Assembly: GCA_025602915.1 (NCBI GenBank)
Contig: JAHLJZ010000129.1
Location: 1-48,547 of the forward strand
Length of the DNA: 48,547 bases
Source of the DNA: Paraphysoderma sedebokerense
Lineage: Eukaryota > Blastocladiomycota > Physodermatomycetes > Physodermatales > Physodermataceae
Reading direction: 5' to 3'
Positions 24,373-37,002 of this stretch are shown here, piece after piece; the stretch's first letter is position 1, and each line of letters begins with the position of its first letter. The translations under genes and the position numbers were made by a program. The notes under the pieces are model-generated. The model worked only from the letters and a program-made list of their open reading frames with translations, was not told the origin of the DNA and did no database searches.

Positions 24373-27300
24373 TTACAAATACAAAGAGGCCGCAAAGATA
24401 ATGTCACGCTTGATTTTGTTGATACCTTTAGTTCAAACGAATTCGGTTAGACGTAAATCAGCAGGTCAGCTCGAATAGCTAGAGGAGAGTTGGTAAAAAA
24501 TGACTATACCTTCGGCGAATTTAGTTTCCAATTCAGTGTTTCCGATTGTTTTAGCAGCAGCACACATTTGTCTCAACAATTCTTCTAACCTTCTGAAAGC
24601 ACGGATAATCGAACCTTCAAAGATATCCGTCATTTTACAGATTTGAGAAAATTTGGCACCCTAAATAAGAAAACAGAATAATTTAGTGAGTTACTTCTGG
24701 TGAAGATAAACATCCGTAGAGACAATGTTGGAAGCACAAGGTTAGTTACCTGACACCAAGCGTACACAATATCCATTAAATCGGGTCTAAAACTGTCGAC
24801 GTATTCTTTTTCTTCTAATTCGAGTTTTGATTCAATCGATACTTTTGCGATCCTTCGGGCTGCTTCTTGAAGTATTCGTAATGGACCGGCTAATTCTTCT
24901 TTGACTTTGGTTGGGGTGTCGGTCTAACAATTAACAAGAAGGGAAGGCAAAAACAAATTAGTACACTAACATTCAATAACTTGGAGGGATGAAATGGTGC
25001 GAGAATGTACCTTTTCTGAAAATACGAAACATGATAATATACTGACGGTTTGCTCGACCGTTAAATCATTAAAAACACCGTTGAATATGAGTTCCGTCAA
25101 AAGGAGAGAATCTCCTGATGATATCTCACAGGCGACACGGCCTTTGACATCGATCACATCCTGTGGAGTTGTGTATCCGAGCCTACATCATTATGACATG
25201 TTCAATCCAACTGTCGTAGAAGACTGGATGTAACTATTAAATAACAATACCTTCTCAATACTCTTTTTCTGTGCTTCAATTCGTCCAACTGCATGATACT
25301 TGTGGCCTGTTGTAACTTTTTGTTCAAATCGGCCAGCTGTCGCATCATTTCAACCTTTTGATGATATTGCTCGTAAAGATTTGTTCTTTCTTGGGATTTT
25401 TCTAACGGGTGTGATTGAAGCCGTTTCTCGAGGTGTCGAATTTTCTATATCGTGACAAAGAGGAGACTTAGAATATCTCGGTCTTAACCATTAAAACTTA
25501 GTATTCTAAAAACGTACTGTTATTAAATTGAGGAATTCTTTATCCTTGATGTCCATATCTTCGATCGGGTCAAGTAAAGGAATGTTTTGTGGTCCATTGA
25601 AGCGTTTTTTAACTTCAGCTATACTCTTTCCGGTTTGAATTTTTCCTTCTCGGCGGACGTCTTTCGGGAGCAGGACTCGAATAGTTGAGATTTTCGCAAT
25701 TGTAGATAGTAAACAAGGTATTGTTACGTATTCAGGTTTCTCGGAGGAACCTTCTTGATATGGTCTAAGGGAGGTTAATGAGAACGGAGTCGAGACGGAT
25801 GATTTTTCCACTGGAAGGATGACATCAACGACGTAGGTCTCTTCTGGTGCTTCGTCGTCTTTCCTCGTTTTTTCATTCTTTTTCAACTGTTTCTTTTGGT
25901 AAGAGACAACGACTCCCCAACCAAAGGTGGTCTTGTTTTCCGTTTCGATATAGACAAATCGCCCGGGCTGCATAAACGGAATGGCATGCGTCGGATGTGT
26001 AATAACTTTTCTAAAAGCTTGCTCCAAGGAAAGTAATTGTTGGTGTATTTCGTAGTATTCTTTGATTGATGTCTCCTGGTCGACATGAAAATTGGCTATC
26101 TTCGCGCTCAAATCTTCGTATTTCCCTTGAAGTTGCGGTACATTTGAGTTATTTTGGAATTGGAAAAATGATCGCTCAAGAATATACTCGGGTGACACTC
26201 CTTCCACTCGCATGAGGTTAAGGATCATGTTATATGACAATCGGAAGGCGGAATAAAGTGCATTCGAGTCGCCTTTCACCATATTCTTTGCAACGTCCGG
26301 TTCCATTTTCTCGTCCAACATCAAAATCACTATCCCACGATCATCCAAACCACGACGTCCCGCACGGCCTGACATTTGAATATATTCGCCCGATGTAACC
26401 CATCTAAAATCCTTTCCATCAAACTTTCGAACTGATGTGAAAACAACAGTTTTGGCAGGCATATTCAATCCGATGGAGAACGTTTCTGTGGCGAACAGGA
26501 CTTTAAGTAAACCCTCTTGAAAAAGAATTTCGATAACTTCTTTTAGGATGGGAAGGAGACCAGAATGATGAATACCAATGCCGCGTTTTAAAAGCGGCAA
26601 GATATGTTCGATTTGCGGAAGCTGCCGGTCATCTTCAGACAGGGACATGATTGCATTGGAGAATACTCGACCCACCATATCCTTTTCGTCATCTTTATGG
26701 GACAGTTAGATACTCAATCGTGGACCAGCTTGAATCGTAAGGCGGTGAACTTTACCTGTATTAAAATCCAATTTCGACATCTGCAAGGCCAAGGCCTCGC
26801 ATTCTCTTTTACTAAAACAGAACACAATGACCGGATGATAATTCTTAAACATGATCATTTTCACAATCTTATATATATCACTTTGGCCACCTTTCTGCTG
26901 TTTTCGTCTTTTTGTTCCCTTTTTATCGGCTTTCACGACCTGTCCGGATTCATTGTCATTTCCAGTATCTTGCAATACCGCCATCGCTCTCTGAAAATTA
27001 TCTTCTCGAAAGGCTCCCTTTTCGTCGACAACAAGATGTATTCCATCTCCCCCGGCCGGAAATAAATAATGTTGCAGGGGTGTCGGTCGGAAATCGGTAT
27101 AAACAACGTGACATGGTTGATTGTGTAAAAATGCGATCCATTCTGCGAATTGTTTAGCATTCGGGATAGTCGCAGACAAAAACACAAAATGCACTGTCGG
27201 CGGTAATAGAATCAACGTCTCTTCCCACACAACACCTCGTTCTAATGGAGATTTTTTTAATATTGAAGTTGATGGATTGATAAAGAAGAGCAGCCGAACC

Positions 27301-28194
27301 TTTGTCGCGCATGTAGTGAACTTCATCATAGACAACCCAACTCACTTCCCTCATAATTTCACTACCTCTATACAGCATACTTCTTAAAATCTCCGTTGTC
27401 ATGACCAAACAACTGGCAGATGGATTAATAGTAACATCACCGGTCATCAATCCAACATCACCGAATTCACTTAACAATTCTCGATATTTCTGATTACTCA
27501 AAGCTTTAATCGGACTGGTATAGATAACTCGTTGTTTATTTTGCAGTGATTGGGCAATAGCGTATTCTGCAACAACGGTTTTACCGGCAGACGTGTGAGC
27601 AGCTACTAATACCGACTCGTTTCGTTGGATGCTATGTATCGAAGTTTCTTGAAAAGGATCAAGAGTGAATGGGTATTCCCTAGCAGGCTTTGTCGGAGGA
27701 ACATGAGATGATAATGGTGTGTAATTGTATCCTGGCGGTACAGCAACTTCGTGTCGGATCTGGATAACGTAGAATTATGTTTAGGACTATACGTCATACA
27801 AACGGTTGCTTTCAAACAAATAATTAATAATCCTTACAGAATGCCGCAAAGTTAATTTTCCCTCATTGACACCGTCACTGACTGGGCCATCAGCTTTTGC
27901 ATTCGAGCTGTCAGTTTTACCTTGGGATCCCTTAATCGTCCCAACAGCAGTATACTCCGTCGATGCTTCCGTTTGGAATTCGTCCGTCACAACAGGATTC
28001 ATATGATTTGTCCCGAAGAGGCGAGCTTTTTTTGAGATCGCATCATCATTCAATGCATTAACATTTTCGGTCAAAGGACGCTTCTTTTGGAGATTGGTGG
28101 AAGTAGCGGAAGTGACAGCTGTTGTGGGTGTCGGAATTAGGGAATCTTCCTCCGTCTGTTGGAACACGTTAAAGAGTGAATCTTCGTCAAACAT
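24373..28194 (-). CDS. MTR4: Nuclear exosome RNA helicase Mtr4 (Ski2-like)
   Basis: Nine exons (28194-27838, 27759-27300, 27241-26756, 26692-25518, 25444-25251, 25182-25011, 24923-24750, 24660-24510, 24425-24373) join to 1,073 residues, the usual size for Mtr4. The low-complexity N-terminus is followed by Walker A AHTSAGKT (173-180), the DEVH box (264-267), a charged insert ([11 protein letters not shown]), [17 protein letters not shown] (542-549), an arch/KOW region ([17 protein letters not shown]) and the helical C-terminus with [34 protein letters not shown] and the terminal [11 protein letters not shown]. In yeast and animals Mtr4 unwinds and threads RNA into the nuclear exosome as part of TRAMP-type complexes. 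The conserved tail sets it apart from cytosolic Ski2. The last exon is a 53-nt exon found from its CTAAC branch site and the family C-terminus. Confidence 0.95.
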
Positions 28195-29126
28195 AATGGC
28201 AATGTTGTATATAAAAGTGGCTATTAATGTTCTACTATAACCACCTGCAGGTCATTGCGATAAAATCACGTGGTCGTTGCTATGCTCGCATTCAATTGCA
28301 ACCCTTCATCAAATTGCAGGATTTAAAACAATAAATCTCTTCAACGTAAATGTTGCGTTGTGCTCAAAAGTTTTTGCTACTGTGGTTACGACCTGACTTT
28401 CAATACATACGAACTGCTATTGTTGGGCGTATTATGAATGGCTGGTTGATGATTCTCACTGAGTCGACTGGACTGTTCAATTTACTTCTGGTGTAATTAA
28501 TGTAATTTGTGTAAGAAGCATAATCCGCATTCCCCGGTTATTTTCTGCTCTTAAACTTCCGATGAAGCTGTGGTGCTGTATATACTGTGGAGTGTGTACA
28601 GCGGTGTACAGTGTACCCGTGTACCGGTTCTGCTCAGTTCTACTCGGTTATTACACGGTTAATAAATCCTATTGATGCCTGCCATTCATGTTGAAAATAT
28701 GGTGTTCTGGATTTGTAATGTCACTTCTATACCAGAAGTGAATGATTTTAATGACTTAATAATGTCGCTCGAGCCACTATATGATATCTCAGGTCAGTCT
28801 TAGAAGCTCTTAGAAGGTCTTACCCCTCATAGGCCAACTCCATAAATTCCCAAATCCAGAGTCGCATGAGTGAACTCGTGAAAACCTGTATTAAGACACT
28901 CAATGCATATGATCGATGGTAATTATAATGCTGGGTCTTGAGTGATCTTGGCGGTAATGTCTGATATCTGTGACTTGAACCATGTCGTTTCCCTTTTAAA
29001 TTGAATATTTCAACCAAGATTATAAATTGGATTCCCCACCCACTTTCTTCCGCTAAAATCCGAGAAAGAAAATACAAGTTTTGACCATACTCATACTCCC
29101 GCTGTATTTAATTGAAAACTGAAAGC
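28195..29126. promoter_or_regulatory. Divergent intergenic region between MTR4 and the Cys-rich protein gene
   Basis: The two flanking genes are transcribed away from each other, so both promoters lie in this 0.9 kb. No TATA box or operator stands out with confidence. A minus-strand frame at 28820-29077 has no motif. A short local run near 28590-28630 repeats GTGTAC/GTACAC-like units. Confidence 0.4.
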
Positions 29127-30379
29127 ATGTTTAACCGGGCGTTCACTTTCTTGTTGGTAATTATAGCGTGGACCTCAGCTCTTTCCAAACTAGCGCGAAT
29201 TCTCATTCTAACGTGAAATCTAGATGCTGTTGCTTCTTGTAGGAAGTAATGACGCGCAAAGTGACATTTTTTCTACTGGTTGTACTTTGACTTGTCCCAA
29301 TGGTGAAAGGCATGTTTACGATGGATGCTTTTATGGTCAGGCTACCTGCTATCCATCTGCATTTTCTGGAGACGACATTAGGCAGAAGTGTAATGTCTCG
29401 TATGATGACATGGTTAGTACATTCAGACTGGCATACATATGATATACATTCTCCAAGTTTTATCTTCCATTTCCAATTCCTTGAAATCATACACTTACCT
29501 TTTATTTATTTATCTATTTGTTTATTTAAAAGGAAATTTCGAGCAAAGTGTTTGTGCAAGAATTTAGATTTCCAGGTTTCAGTGGGGCCGACCAGTGTAC
29601 TTCATTCTTGAATGACTTCCTTAAACTCACGGACAAGGTAAACACAACCAACTCCACATCTGTGAATGATGTGGCGGAAGCACAATGCGGTTGCACCGAC
29701 CTGTGGGCATTCTTGACAGAAGAGATTTTTGCAAATGCTATGGGTCAACAAAGCTTTTGCGATGCAGCAATCAAAATCGCTGCCTCAGTCGCGAAGAAAT
29801 CGTATTGCGGAAAAAAAGGAGGAAAGGGATCAGACTTGTTTAGGTTTGTTTGCCTTATTGATTTGTTTAAAGTATATTTTAGATTTTCAACTAACGATTC
29901 TTTCAGTGGCCTGTGTGGAACGGTTATTAATTTTAGTGCTAGTGCGACCACCCCGGTCTTTAATCCCTTATGCAAGGCATTTTTGGGAGTCGGAAAGGTA
30001 ATCGACATTGATGTCGAGAAACTTTACAGTGAAGGGAAGAACGTATCCGTCACTGTCGTAGATAAAATTGGAAAAGCATTTTGCGGTCAGTTAACCTGCA
30101 AGTAAGTCCAGTCTCTTAATTTTGACATTGAGTGCAAAAATTGTGCATAATTATTTAATATCTTTGAAAAGGTCCACCGAGAAACAATCCGCCATTTGCA
30201 AAGCCATCAATTCGCAAACCGGACAAACAATTATAGAATCTGTTACCGGCAGAGACTGCGCAACAAATTCAACCACGGGCCAAGGGGCAAAAAGCAATGC
30301 TGGCTGTGGATTTGGGAAAGACTTGGCCTTGGCAGGTGGAATCAGTGCTGGAACAGCTTTTGCTGCGGTGATGCTTTGA
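29127..30379 (+). CDS. Secreted Cys-rich protein, probably GPI-anchored
   Basis: Exons 29127-29156, 29224-29412, 29533-29843, 29907-30101 and 30172-30379 give 310 residues in frame. Joining the 30-nt first exon to the second makes a clean signal peptide (MFNRAFTFLLMLLLLVGSNDA). The mature part contains many Cys residues in CTLTCPNGE, CFYGQATCYP, AQCGCTDLW, SYCGKKGGKG and GLCGTVINF contexts, with several possible N-glycosylation sites. The end has a small-residue region followed by a hydrophobic tail (GGISAGTAFAAVML) with no basic residues after it, as in GPI-attachment signals. I recognise no family; a cell-wall or surface adhesin-like role is only inference. Branch sites CTAAC precede two of the acceptors, which supports the short first exon. 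Confidence 0.75.
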
Positions 30380-30634
30380 ATGCCGAGACCATGAATGTAC
30401 GGTGAGCATAATTATGTGTTTAAAGACGAGTACTTACGAGCAATTGAAGCCTATTTTAAAATTTGTTATATTCTGATTAATTCAAATGAAATACATATTT
30501 AATCACTTTCTTATCAAAACGCAGCTGACCTGATATTCACTGATCAATATGACACGACCACCTGCGAAAATAATGAATATAAAAGTATTTGCAATGTCCC
30601 ATTTTAGGTGGGCTAACTGAAAATTATGCTGATC

Positions 30635-31953
30635 TCAGAATTCATTACACCTCGAGTTCATTGGTTTTTGACAAAACCGAACTTTCAGTTGATTATCCAA
30701 GCTTAAAATGATGATCGGATTTAGCAACCACGACACTACGTTGGCCAAACCAAGAATAAAATCTGCAACTGGGGAGATTTTTGTATTTTGAATTGTTTCA
30801 AGCGTAAAACATATAGCTAAACCGAACCATCCTAATGAGAACAATTGATAGAATATGATAGGAACGTGAGCTAATATCAAGTGACTGCATAAGGTTTTCG
30901 ACGAACCTATGTAAAACTGCAACACCAAGACAGCTAATCTTTTAGTAAGTTTCAGTTGATAACGTAGTACATCTTGCTCAGTTGTACTTCTTTCCTTTAG
31001 ATTTTGACTTATGTTTAACTGGGTTTCAGATTGCTTTACATTATGATTGTCGGATTTGACGGAAGCGGTAGGGCCGATAGCAGCGGTCACTGCCCCCTTT
31101 CGAAGACCCCATTTAAATCCATTCAATGACGCAAATTTATAAATATTCCAATAAAAAAATGGAATTCCCGTCAACGCGGTCCATAAAAGAATATGCGCCA
31201 TTATTGTGAACGGCAAGTGTTCCGTATTCTGGTTTGTTAAAACGGGGAAACACCAAGTTTGCGAAGGTCGTTGCTCGTAATAAGAGCCATTGAATAAAGG
31301 TACCGAAGACATAATTACTAGAAACAACCAAATTATTCCTGTTGCTGCAACGATTTGATTCCGCTGAAAAGTTTTTGAATGCACAATTTGGATGTACCGC
31401 TCCGCACTCAAGAATAGTGCGAATACTCCAGATGTACCTATTCATGGTTAATTAAGAATTTCTGTTGAAACAAAGACACGAAAATTTAAAACTCACTGGC
31501 ACCGAGAGTAATCATCATTCCACTATACTGGCACCATTCCCAGGTAAGTTCAGATGAAATCGTGTGCAAAATGCTAGTAAGGCTGAGACAGCAACTGGAC
31601 AAGAAGTCACCCAAACATATGCTAGTTAATATCAAATACCCGTTTTTCAGTTTGCTTCGGTTGGCATAGAATCTGTATAAGAGAAATCCGTTCAATAAGA
31701 CGGCAATAGTGCATATAACAAGTAACGTTGATTTAGCGTAATTAAACTCTGGAGAAATTCTCCAGGCATTACTAAGAATGTCTGGCTTCTGTCTCATGGA
31801 CATGTGCTTAAATTCAAGTAATGTAAAATAGCGACGTAGTATGTCCCACGGCAGCGAAAGAAAATATTGCCGCGACAAAGCGTAATGGGTGAAGGATTTC
31901 CCGCGTCTACTAACTACTGCGATCGATGGTGGCGTGAAAACACGATTCAACAT
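30635..31953 (-). CDS. Class A (rhodopsin-family)-like G protein-coupled receptor
   Basis: Two exons (31953-31497 and 31437-30635) join in frame to 419 residues with seven predicted membrane helices after a 74-residue N-terminus. Class A landmarks are present: Asn88 in TM1 (LLNG), Asp116 in TM2 (LGD), Cys141 at the top of TM3 and Cys215 in the second extracellular loop for the usual disulfide, ERY (165-167) at the end of TM3, Trp189 in TM4 and NPII (392-395) in TM7 in place of NPxxY. The third intracellular loop is long (about 260-315). The position that carries the retinal Lys in opsins is Val386, so it is not an opsin. The ligand and G protein partner are unknown. The protein should sit in the plasma membrane. 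Confidence 0.78.
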
Positions 31954-33261
31954 TCGATCGAAGAAGAATTGGCCAGATTAATAGACATAGACCAATATTT
32001 TTTCTGTCGAAATATTTGTTCTTTCATAACAATTAACAACAGAATGACGCAATGTTCGTCTCGATCCAACTAGCAGATTCTTTGGCCGCGACTTCATAAA
32101 TCAGAATTACGCATCCACTCTACTAAACTGATGTACACATAAATATTGTCAAAAATAAAGATGGAATTTCTGTAAGTTTCAAAACTGTCTTGGAATTTTG
32201 TTAATATAATTATATATATTAATTCACTCATGTGAAATAAATGGACACAGTTTCACTGCTGTTTGGTTGAAATTGGAAGTAAGCTTAAATCCTAAGGGTT
32301 AGTACCGCCGTCAATAGACCATACATAAACATGATGAAGAAAGAATAATTCGGCTATGTTTCAGATACTACTTTGAAACTAGTGACTCAAACTATCTAGA
32401 CTTCTAACAACTTCGCTGACTCTTCTTTGGCAAGAAACATTCGGATATCGAGAGGATATCAAAGTCTAAAAGAAAGGAACAAAGATATACTGGTTAGTCA
32501 ATGAGTAGTAAAGCCTAAACAAACAATCTACGAATCAGTTATTACGATACCCAAGGCTGTAATGATACGAATTTCAGCACTCTCCACCGCAACTCAACAT
32601 CATCTTCGACATTATCATTATAGCAGAAACTTTCAACTGCTTGGAAGAAAGACGACAACACTTGATTACAATTTACCAATTACAATTTAAGTGCTGTGGT
32701 CGTTTTTGCGAACCGTTGAAGGTTTCGGCTAAAATGATGAAGGTATCAAACTTCGCTGGTAGAGAGTGCTGAATCTTGTATCGTTACAGCCTTGGGTATT
32801 TTCTTCCTCTAGTTTCAATGCATGTTCTGCCAACAGAGCGATCGTGGAGCATGTATTTATTCTCATCAGTAAGGCCCTAAATAATATTGGTAACAGTCAA
32901 AAACAAGGAACGACGCCGAAAAAATCACGTTAGAAAGGAAAATTCTGTATTGTTTCAAACGACAGTGCCAGGGCGAGTTTTGCCGATTATCCAATATTAC
33001 CCCAATATTTTGATTCGGGCCAATCACGCCATTCGGCTGGGCGCGTTTTAATTAAAAATCAACAAAACGTAAATTCAACCCGCCTGGCAGAGCTGAAAGT
33101 AGAAATTGTGGAACAACCGCTTCGTACATCTTTATTCATTCGTACTTTTTTTATATAACTTGGGATTTTGTTGAACAGTGAATAGTTGCTAAGGATTGCC
33201 GAATTTTGTTACATCGAATTCTCATTCAGCCTGCTTTTGATATCAAAGAAGACTTCACAGC
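31954..33261. promoter_or_regulatory. Divergent intergenic region between GPCR and chitin deacetylase genes
   Basis: The two genes are read in opposite directions away from this 1.3-kb stretch, so it should contain both promoters. A TATATAA-like element lies near 33153, about 105 bp before the chitin deacetylase ATG. No additional coding region, tRNA or repeat was recognised. Confidence 0.4.
33152..33159 (+). promoter_or_regulatory. Possible TATA box for chitin deacetylase gene
   Basis: A TTATATAA-type element about 105 bp upstream of the ATG at 33262. Position suits a core promoter, but AT-rich intergenic DNA gives such words often, so support is modest. Confidence 0.3.
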
Positions 33262-34997
33262 ATGTATTTCAACCCGGCTAAATTATCATTCTACTCCCTC
33301 TTCTTCATCTCTTTCATCCTCCTTTCACCATCATCTAATGCCCAATCCCTCTCCGAGAAATACCCCAATCTCCGCACTACATACGGTATAGGACTCGACG
33401 ACCTCGCTACAGAACTCAAAGACAAACTCACAAAAATGGACGCAAGAGATTACCCCGCCCGACCGGGAACTTGTGGAGATAAAACTTGTGATTTGAGTAG
33501 AGGAGAGTATTGTCGTTCTTGTCCTGAAGATTGTGGAGGTTGTCCTGGTCCGAAGAAGATTGTGTTTGATTGTAAAAATCCTAAACATGTGGCGTTGACG
33601 TTCGATGATGGTCCTACTGGTTTGTAGAATTATTTACTTTAAATTTGGGTTTCTTTTACTATTTATCACATATGAGGTTGGGTTGGGATTGCAGAATTGA
33701 TGGAATGGGCGGCCTTGGTAGTTCGAGGGGCGGATGCAATGGCGAGTCCCAGGTTATGTTCTAAATTTAACTTTTCCGAATTTGTCTACATTACGTTTTT
33801 TTTTTCAATTTATGTATCAGAATTCACACCAATCATTCTGGACGAACTGAAAAAAGTCAACGGAAAAGCAACATTTTTTGTCGTCGGACAACGACTTCGT
33901 CATAAAGCTCTCACTGATATTCTCATCCGAACACACAAAGAAGGTATGTTAAATTTACTTCAACTATCAGATTTTATGATTTGTTTTTTATCGATTTGTA
34001 TTAACTCAGTTTACCCCCCAAAAGGTCACCTCATCGGTTCACATTCGTGGGACCACCGAAACTTTCAATTCGGTAACGGCTCCGTAGACCTCATCAACGC
34101 TTACCAACCACCCATGACATACACCGCTATCCGTCGAGAACTATTATACACCGATATCGCCATTGCTTCTAGAATCGGGAAACGACCCTTGTTTTTCAGG
34201 TTCCCGTATACAAGTTCAAACAGTACCACTCACGATGTGGTGCAGAGTTTGGGGTATATTATCTCGGAGTATAATGTGAATTCATTCGATACTGTGCATG
34301 TGGATAAAGCGAATGGCGCAGAGATTATTTTGGGGGAAATGAAAAAAGCAACGGAACAGAGAAATATGTCTCTTGGGTACGTTTCAAGATTCTCTGAAAC
34401 TAAAACCTGAATTACATTCTTGACTCAATTTCCTAACTTGTTCGTTATTCATTGTTCATAGTGTGATTGCACTTCAACATGATATTCTCGCACGATCAGC
34501 GTACTTGGTTGCAGATGTGATACAGTATTATAAATCTCTAGGATTCGAATTCGTCACGTTTGACGTCTGTATGGGTGAACCCTCAGGTTACCGTCCTGAT
34601 GGTTCGTACTTTCGTAAACTCCCTCCTTTTACTTCTTCTTCAATTATCTATTTCCATTTCTATTTCTATTTTCTATCTCTCTTCCGTTTCTCTGTTTTTG
34701 TACCCCCTTGATCCCTTCCTGGTTCCCTCGACCAATTCCGAACCCCTTGATCATGATTGTACCACTTGATCCCAGTTACTTCCAGCCTATCCTTTTCCTA
34801 ACTTCCTCCTCTCCTCTCCTGTTTTGTCCTTTCCTGTCTTGTTCTACCCTGTTACATCTCTAGACCCACTCTTCGCACTCAACATGGAATCCAAAATCGT
34901 CGCAGACTCAGCAGATGCGATGATGGGAACGGTACTGTTGAATATAGGGTTCACTGTGATTGTTGGGGTTATGGGTTGGATGGTGATGTTGTTTTAA
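33262..34997 (+). CDS. Chitin deacetylase (CE4), secreted, membrane- or GPI-anchored
   Basis: Exons 33262-33619, 33821-33943, 34025-34376, 34462-34601 and 34864-34997 give 368 residues in frame. A signal peptide (1-27) is followed by a compact Cys-rich module CGDKTC...CRSCPEDCGGC (about 70-95), then the NodB-type deacetylase domain: TFDDGP (113-118, catalytic and metal Asp), GSHSWDH (165-171, metal His167 and His171), RFPYTSS, and the closing ALQHDI. CE4 chitin deacetylases turn chitin into chitosan by removing N-acetyl groups in a metal-dependent way at the cell surface. The last 25 residues are hydrophobic, so the enzyme is probably GPI-anchored or held by one membrane helix. The Cys-rich module may bind chitin, but I do not recognise it as a named CBM. 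Intron 4 (about 260 nt) is pyrimidine-rich and long for this genome. Confidence 0.9.
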
Positions 34998-35723
34998 AGG
35001 GTCTTTTATTTGAGAGTTTAGGTGGGTTTTTTTAGATTGGTTGTTATACTCTGGATTTTGGTTTTTTTACGTGATTGTTTGGTTGGTTGGTTGGTTTTGT
35101 GTGAAGACAGGGGAAAATAGACCGTACGTCACGTTAGGTCGAGAATCGAGATTGATCGTTTAGTTCAGTCTATGTTGTTTATTTTATATTAAAGTCGTGA
35201 GTGTGGTTGTTGGTGTGGTTGTGAGAGATAAATCTAAATTATTGTTTCTATACATTTCCGTTATTGTGTTTCCCCCTTATTGTTTGTTGAATGTAATACT
35301 GAAACGATGATTAATGTAGACTTCTCAACCTTTGTAATTAAAAATAAAACAAATAAGGAAAGTAAAAGTTTGTAACTATTGTCATCTATTATTCGACTTC
35401 ATGACAAGCCAAGTTGATGATTTCTCAAACAATACTCAATCCGATACATGATCCTAGTTTTATCGGTTCATTTGTGTGCTTGGTTTGTCATTTAAAGTGG
35501 TTTATTCTACATTATATTTTCTACATTACAATAAAAACTGGAAGTCAAAAACGTGGTTTACAACAGTGAGGGACAAGTAAGACAGGTAATAGGAATTAAA
35601 GGAAGGTTTCTATATGATGAGTGATACATTAGGTTCAGTTATTTCCATGTTCACATGGCACTAACGGTGAACCAACATGTTGTTTAAATTATCTAAAGTG
35701 TGATTGAACGTCCAAAACGACGT
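34998..35723. other. Convergent 3' intergenic region
   Basis: Chitin deacetylase (+) and the GH16-like gene (-) end toward each other here. A short TTGG-rich run lies near 35080-35097. No gene is seen; short frames around 35700 are shadows of the GH16-like gene. Confidence 0.5.
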
Positions 35724-37002
35724 TTACAAAAGCCAGAACCAAGATGCCAAAATAAAAGTGTAAAACGTGAGTCCCAAGGTTCTTTGAAGACTCGAGTTCT
35801 CGGCGGAATTGATCACTTCAGCTCGCAATCCTACTTCGGGTGCCTCATCGGGCGTGTCAGTGGTACGGTTGAAGTAAAAAGTGGTGCTAAGAATTGTTAA
35901 AGCGGATGCTTGAGGGGGTGGACCTAGAGAGAAATCTTTGTCGCCGTTGGACCAGTGGTTTATGATTAAGGAACCAGGTTTTTTGGGGAGCTGTGGATAA
36001 AGAGGTGGAGGTGATGAAGTATGATATGGATTGGACATGTTGACGGTGGTTAGTATTGAAGTGATGGTGGGGAGGATCAGATTGTGGGATGTTGAGGAAA
36101 CGTACCCATGGACCAGAGAATCCAGTGACATAGACATCGTTGATGTAGTAATCTACTCGTTCGGCTAGAAAATCAAGGCAAATTGGTAACAAGAGTCAGT
36201 ACACAATGTTTGCTGAGAAAATGTGAAGTAGACATCTAAAATCGATTACATACGAAAGTGATCAAATCGAACCTCCACTTCCTTTCCGGCGAGACTTTCT
36301 CCGGTTTTCGTTAGCTTGACTACATTCAATGTTGGCCAGGTCGTCAGGTTACCAGTATGGTGAATGACCGCCCAAAATCGGTCGGGGGCTTTGCTCAAGA
36401 ACTCGAAATCGACTTCGTTCGCATCGTCGGCGTAGTAGAAGAAACCAGAGACGGTGCCATTGGCGGAGGGGAAAATCATTCGGGCTCGGAAGGAGCCATA
36501 TAAATAGTTTTGACGAGCCGATATGATTTCAGCGCAAGAAATGTTTTGGTTTGGTACGGCGGCCGCCGTTGCATTCAATGGTTGAACAAACAGGTTGAGA
36601 CCCTTTGTCGGGGTGACGACGACATTCTGAGGCGAGTATACTGTATAAAAAAGTCAATCAGGCAGTGTTAATATTTGCGCACGGTTGATTTTCACGTTAG
36701 GCAAATCAAAGCCAGAGTAAGAGTTTTAATTTAAATTCAGAAGATTGGCAATCATTATTACCTCGATCAAAGGGGATGGTGGGTCGCTTCAGTTTTTCTC
36801 CGGCAAAGTAATCACTCACAGTCCAAAAGTTGTCGGGTAGGGTGTTTAGGGTGGTGAAGTCGAGGGAGACTTTAGAGTCCCAGGGATACTGCTGGTTGTC
36901 AGTAGGGGTGTTGCTTTGAGTGTACTCGATTGCGAGAGCGAGGGAGAGGGAGGACCAGAGGACGAAAGCGGCCCAGAGCAGACTAGGCTGTTGATTCGAC
37001 AT
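35724..37002 (-). CDS. GH16-like cell-wall glycoside hydrolase/transglycosidase
   Basis: Four exons (37002-36762, 36640-36254, 36164-36106, 35990-35724) join to 317 residues in frame. After a signal peptide (about 1-25) comes a β-jelly-roll domain with the GH16 active-site pattern EVDFE (Glu156, Asp158, Glu160). The first Glu would be the nucleophile and the last the acid/base. Upstream ARQNYLYGSFRARM and downstream VDYYINDVYVTGF, LIINHWSNGD and STTFYFN are typical GH16 strands. The C-terminus is a hydrophobic stretch (TLGLTFYTFILASWFWLL), consistent with GPI anchoring. Fungal GH16 proteins of this layout often act on β-glucan or link chitin to glucan (CRH type), but which applies here cannot be told. 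The gene shares a divergent promoter region with the kelch gene. Confidence 0.85.

Noticed and set aside
30635-31953. GPCR as a fungal opsin, tempting next to a STRA6-like gene
   Set aside because: The retinal-binding Lys position in TM7 is Val386, so it cannot form the opsin Schiff base.
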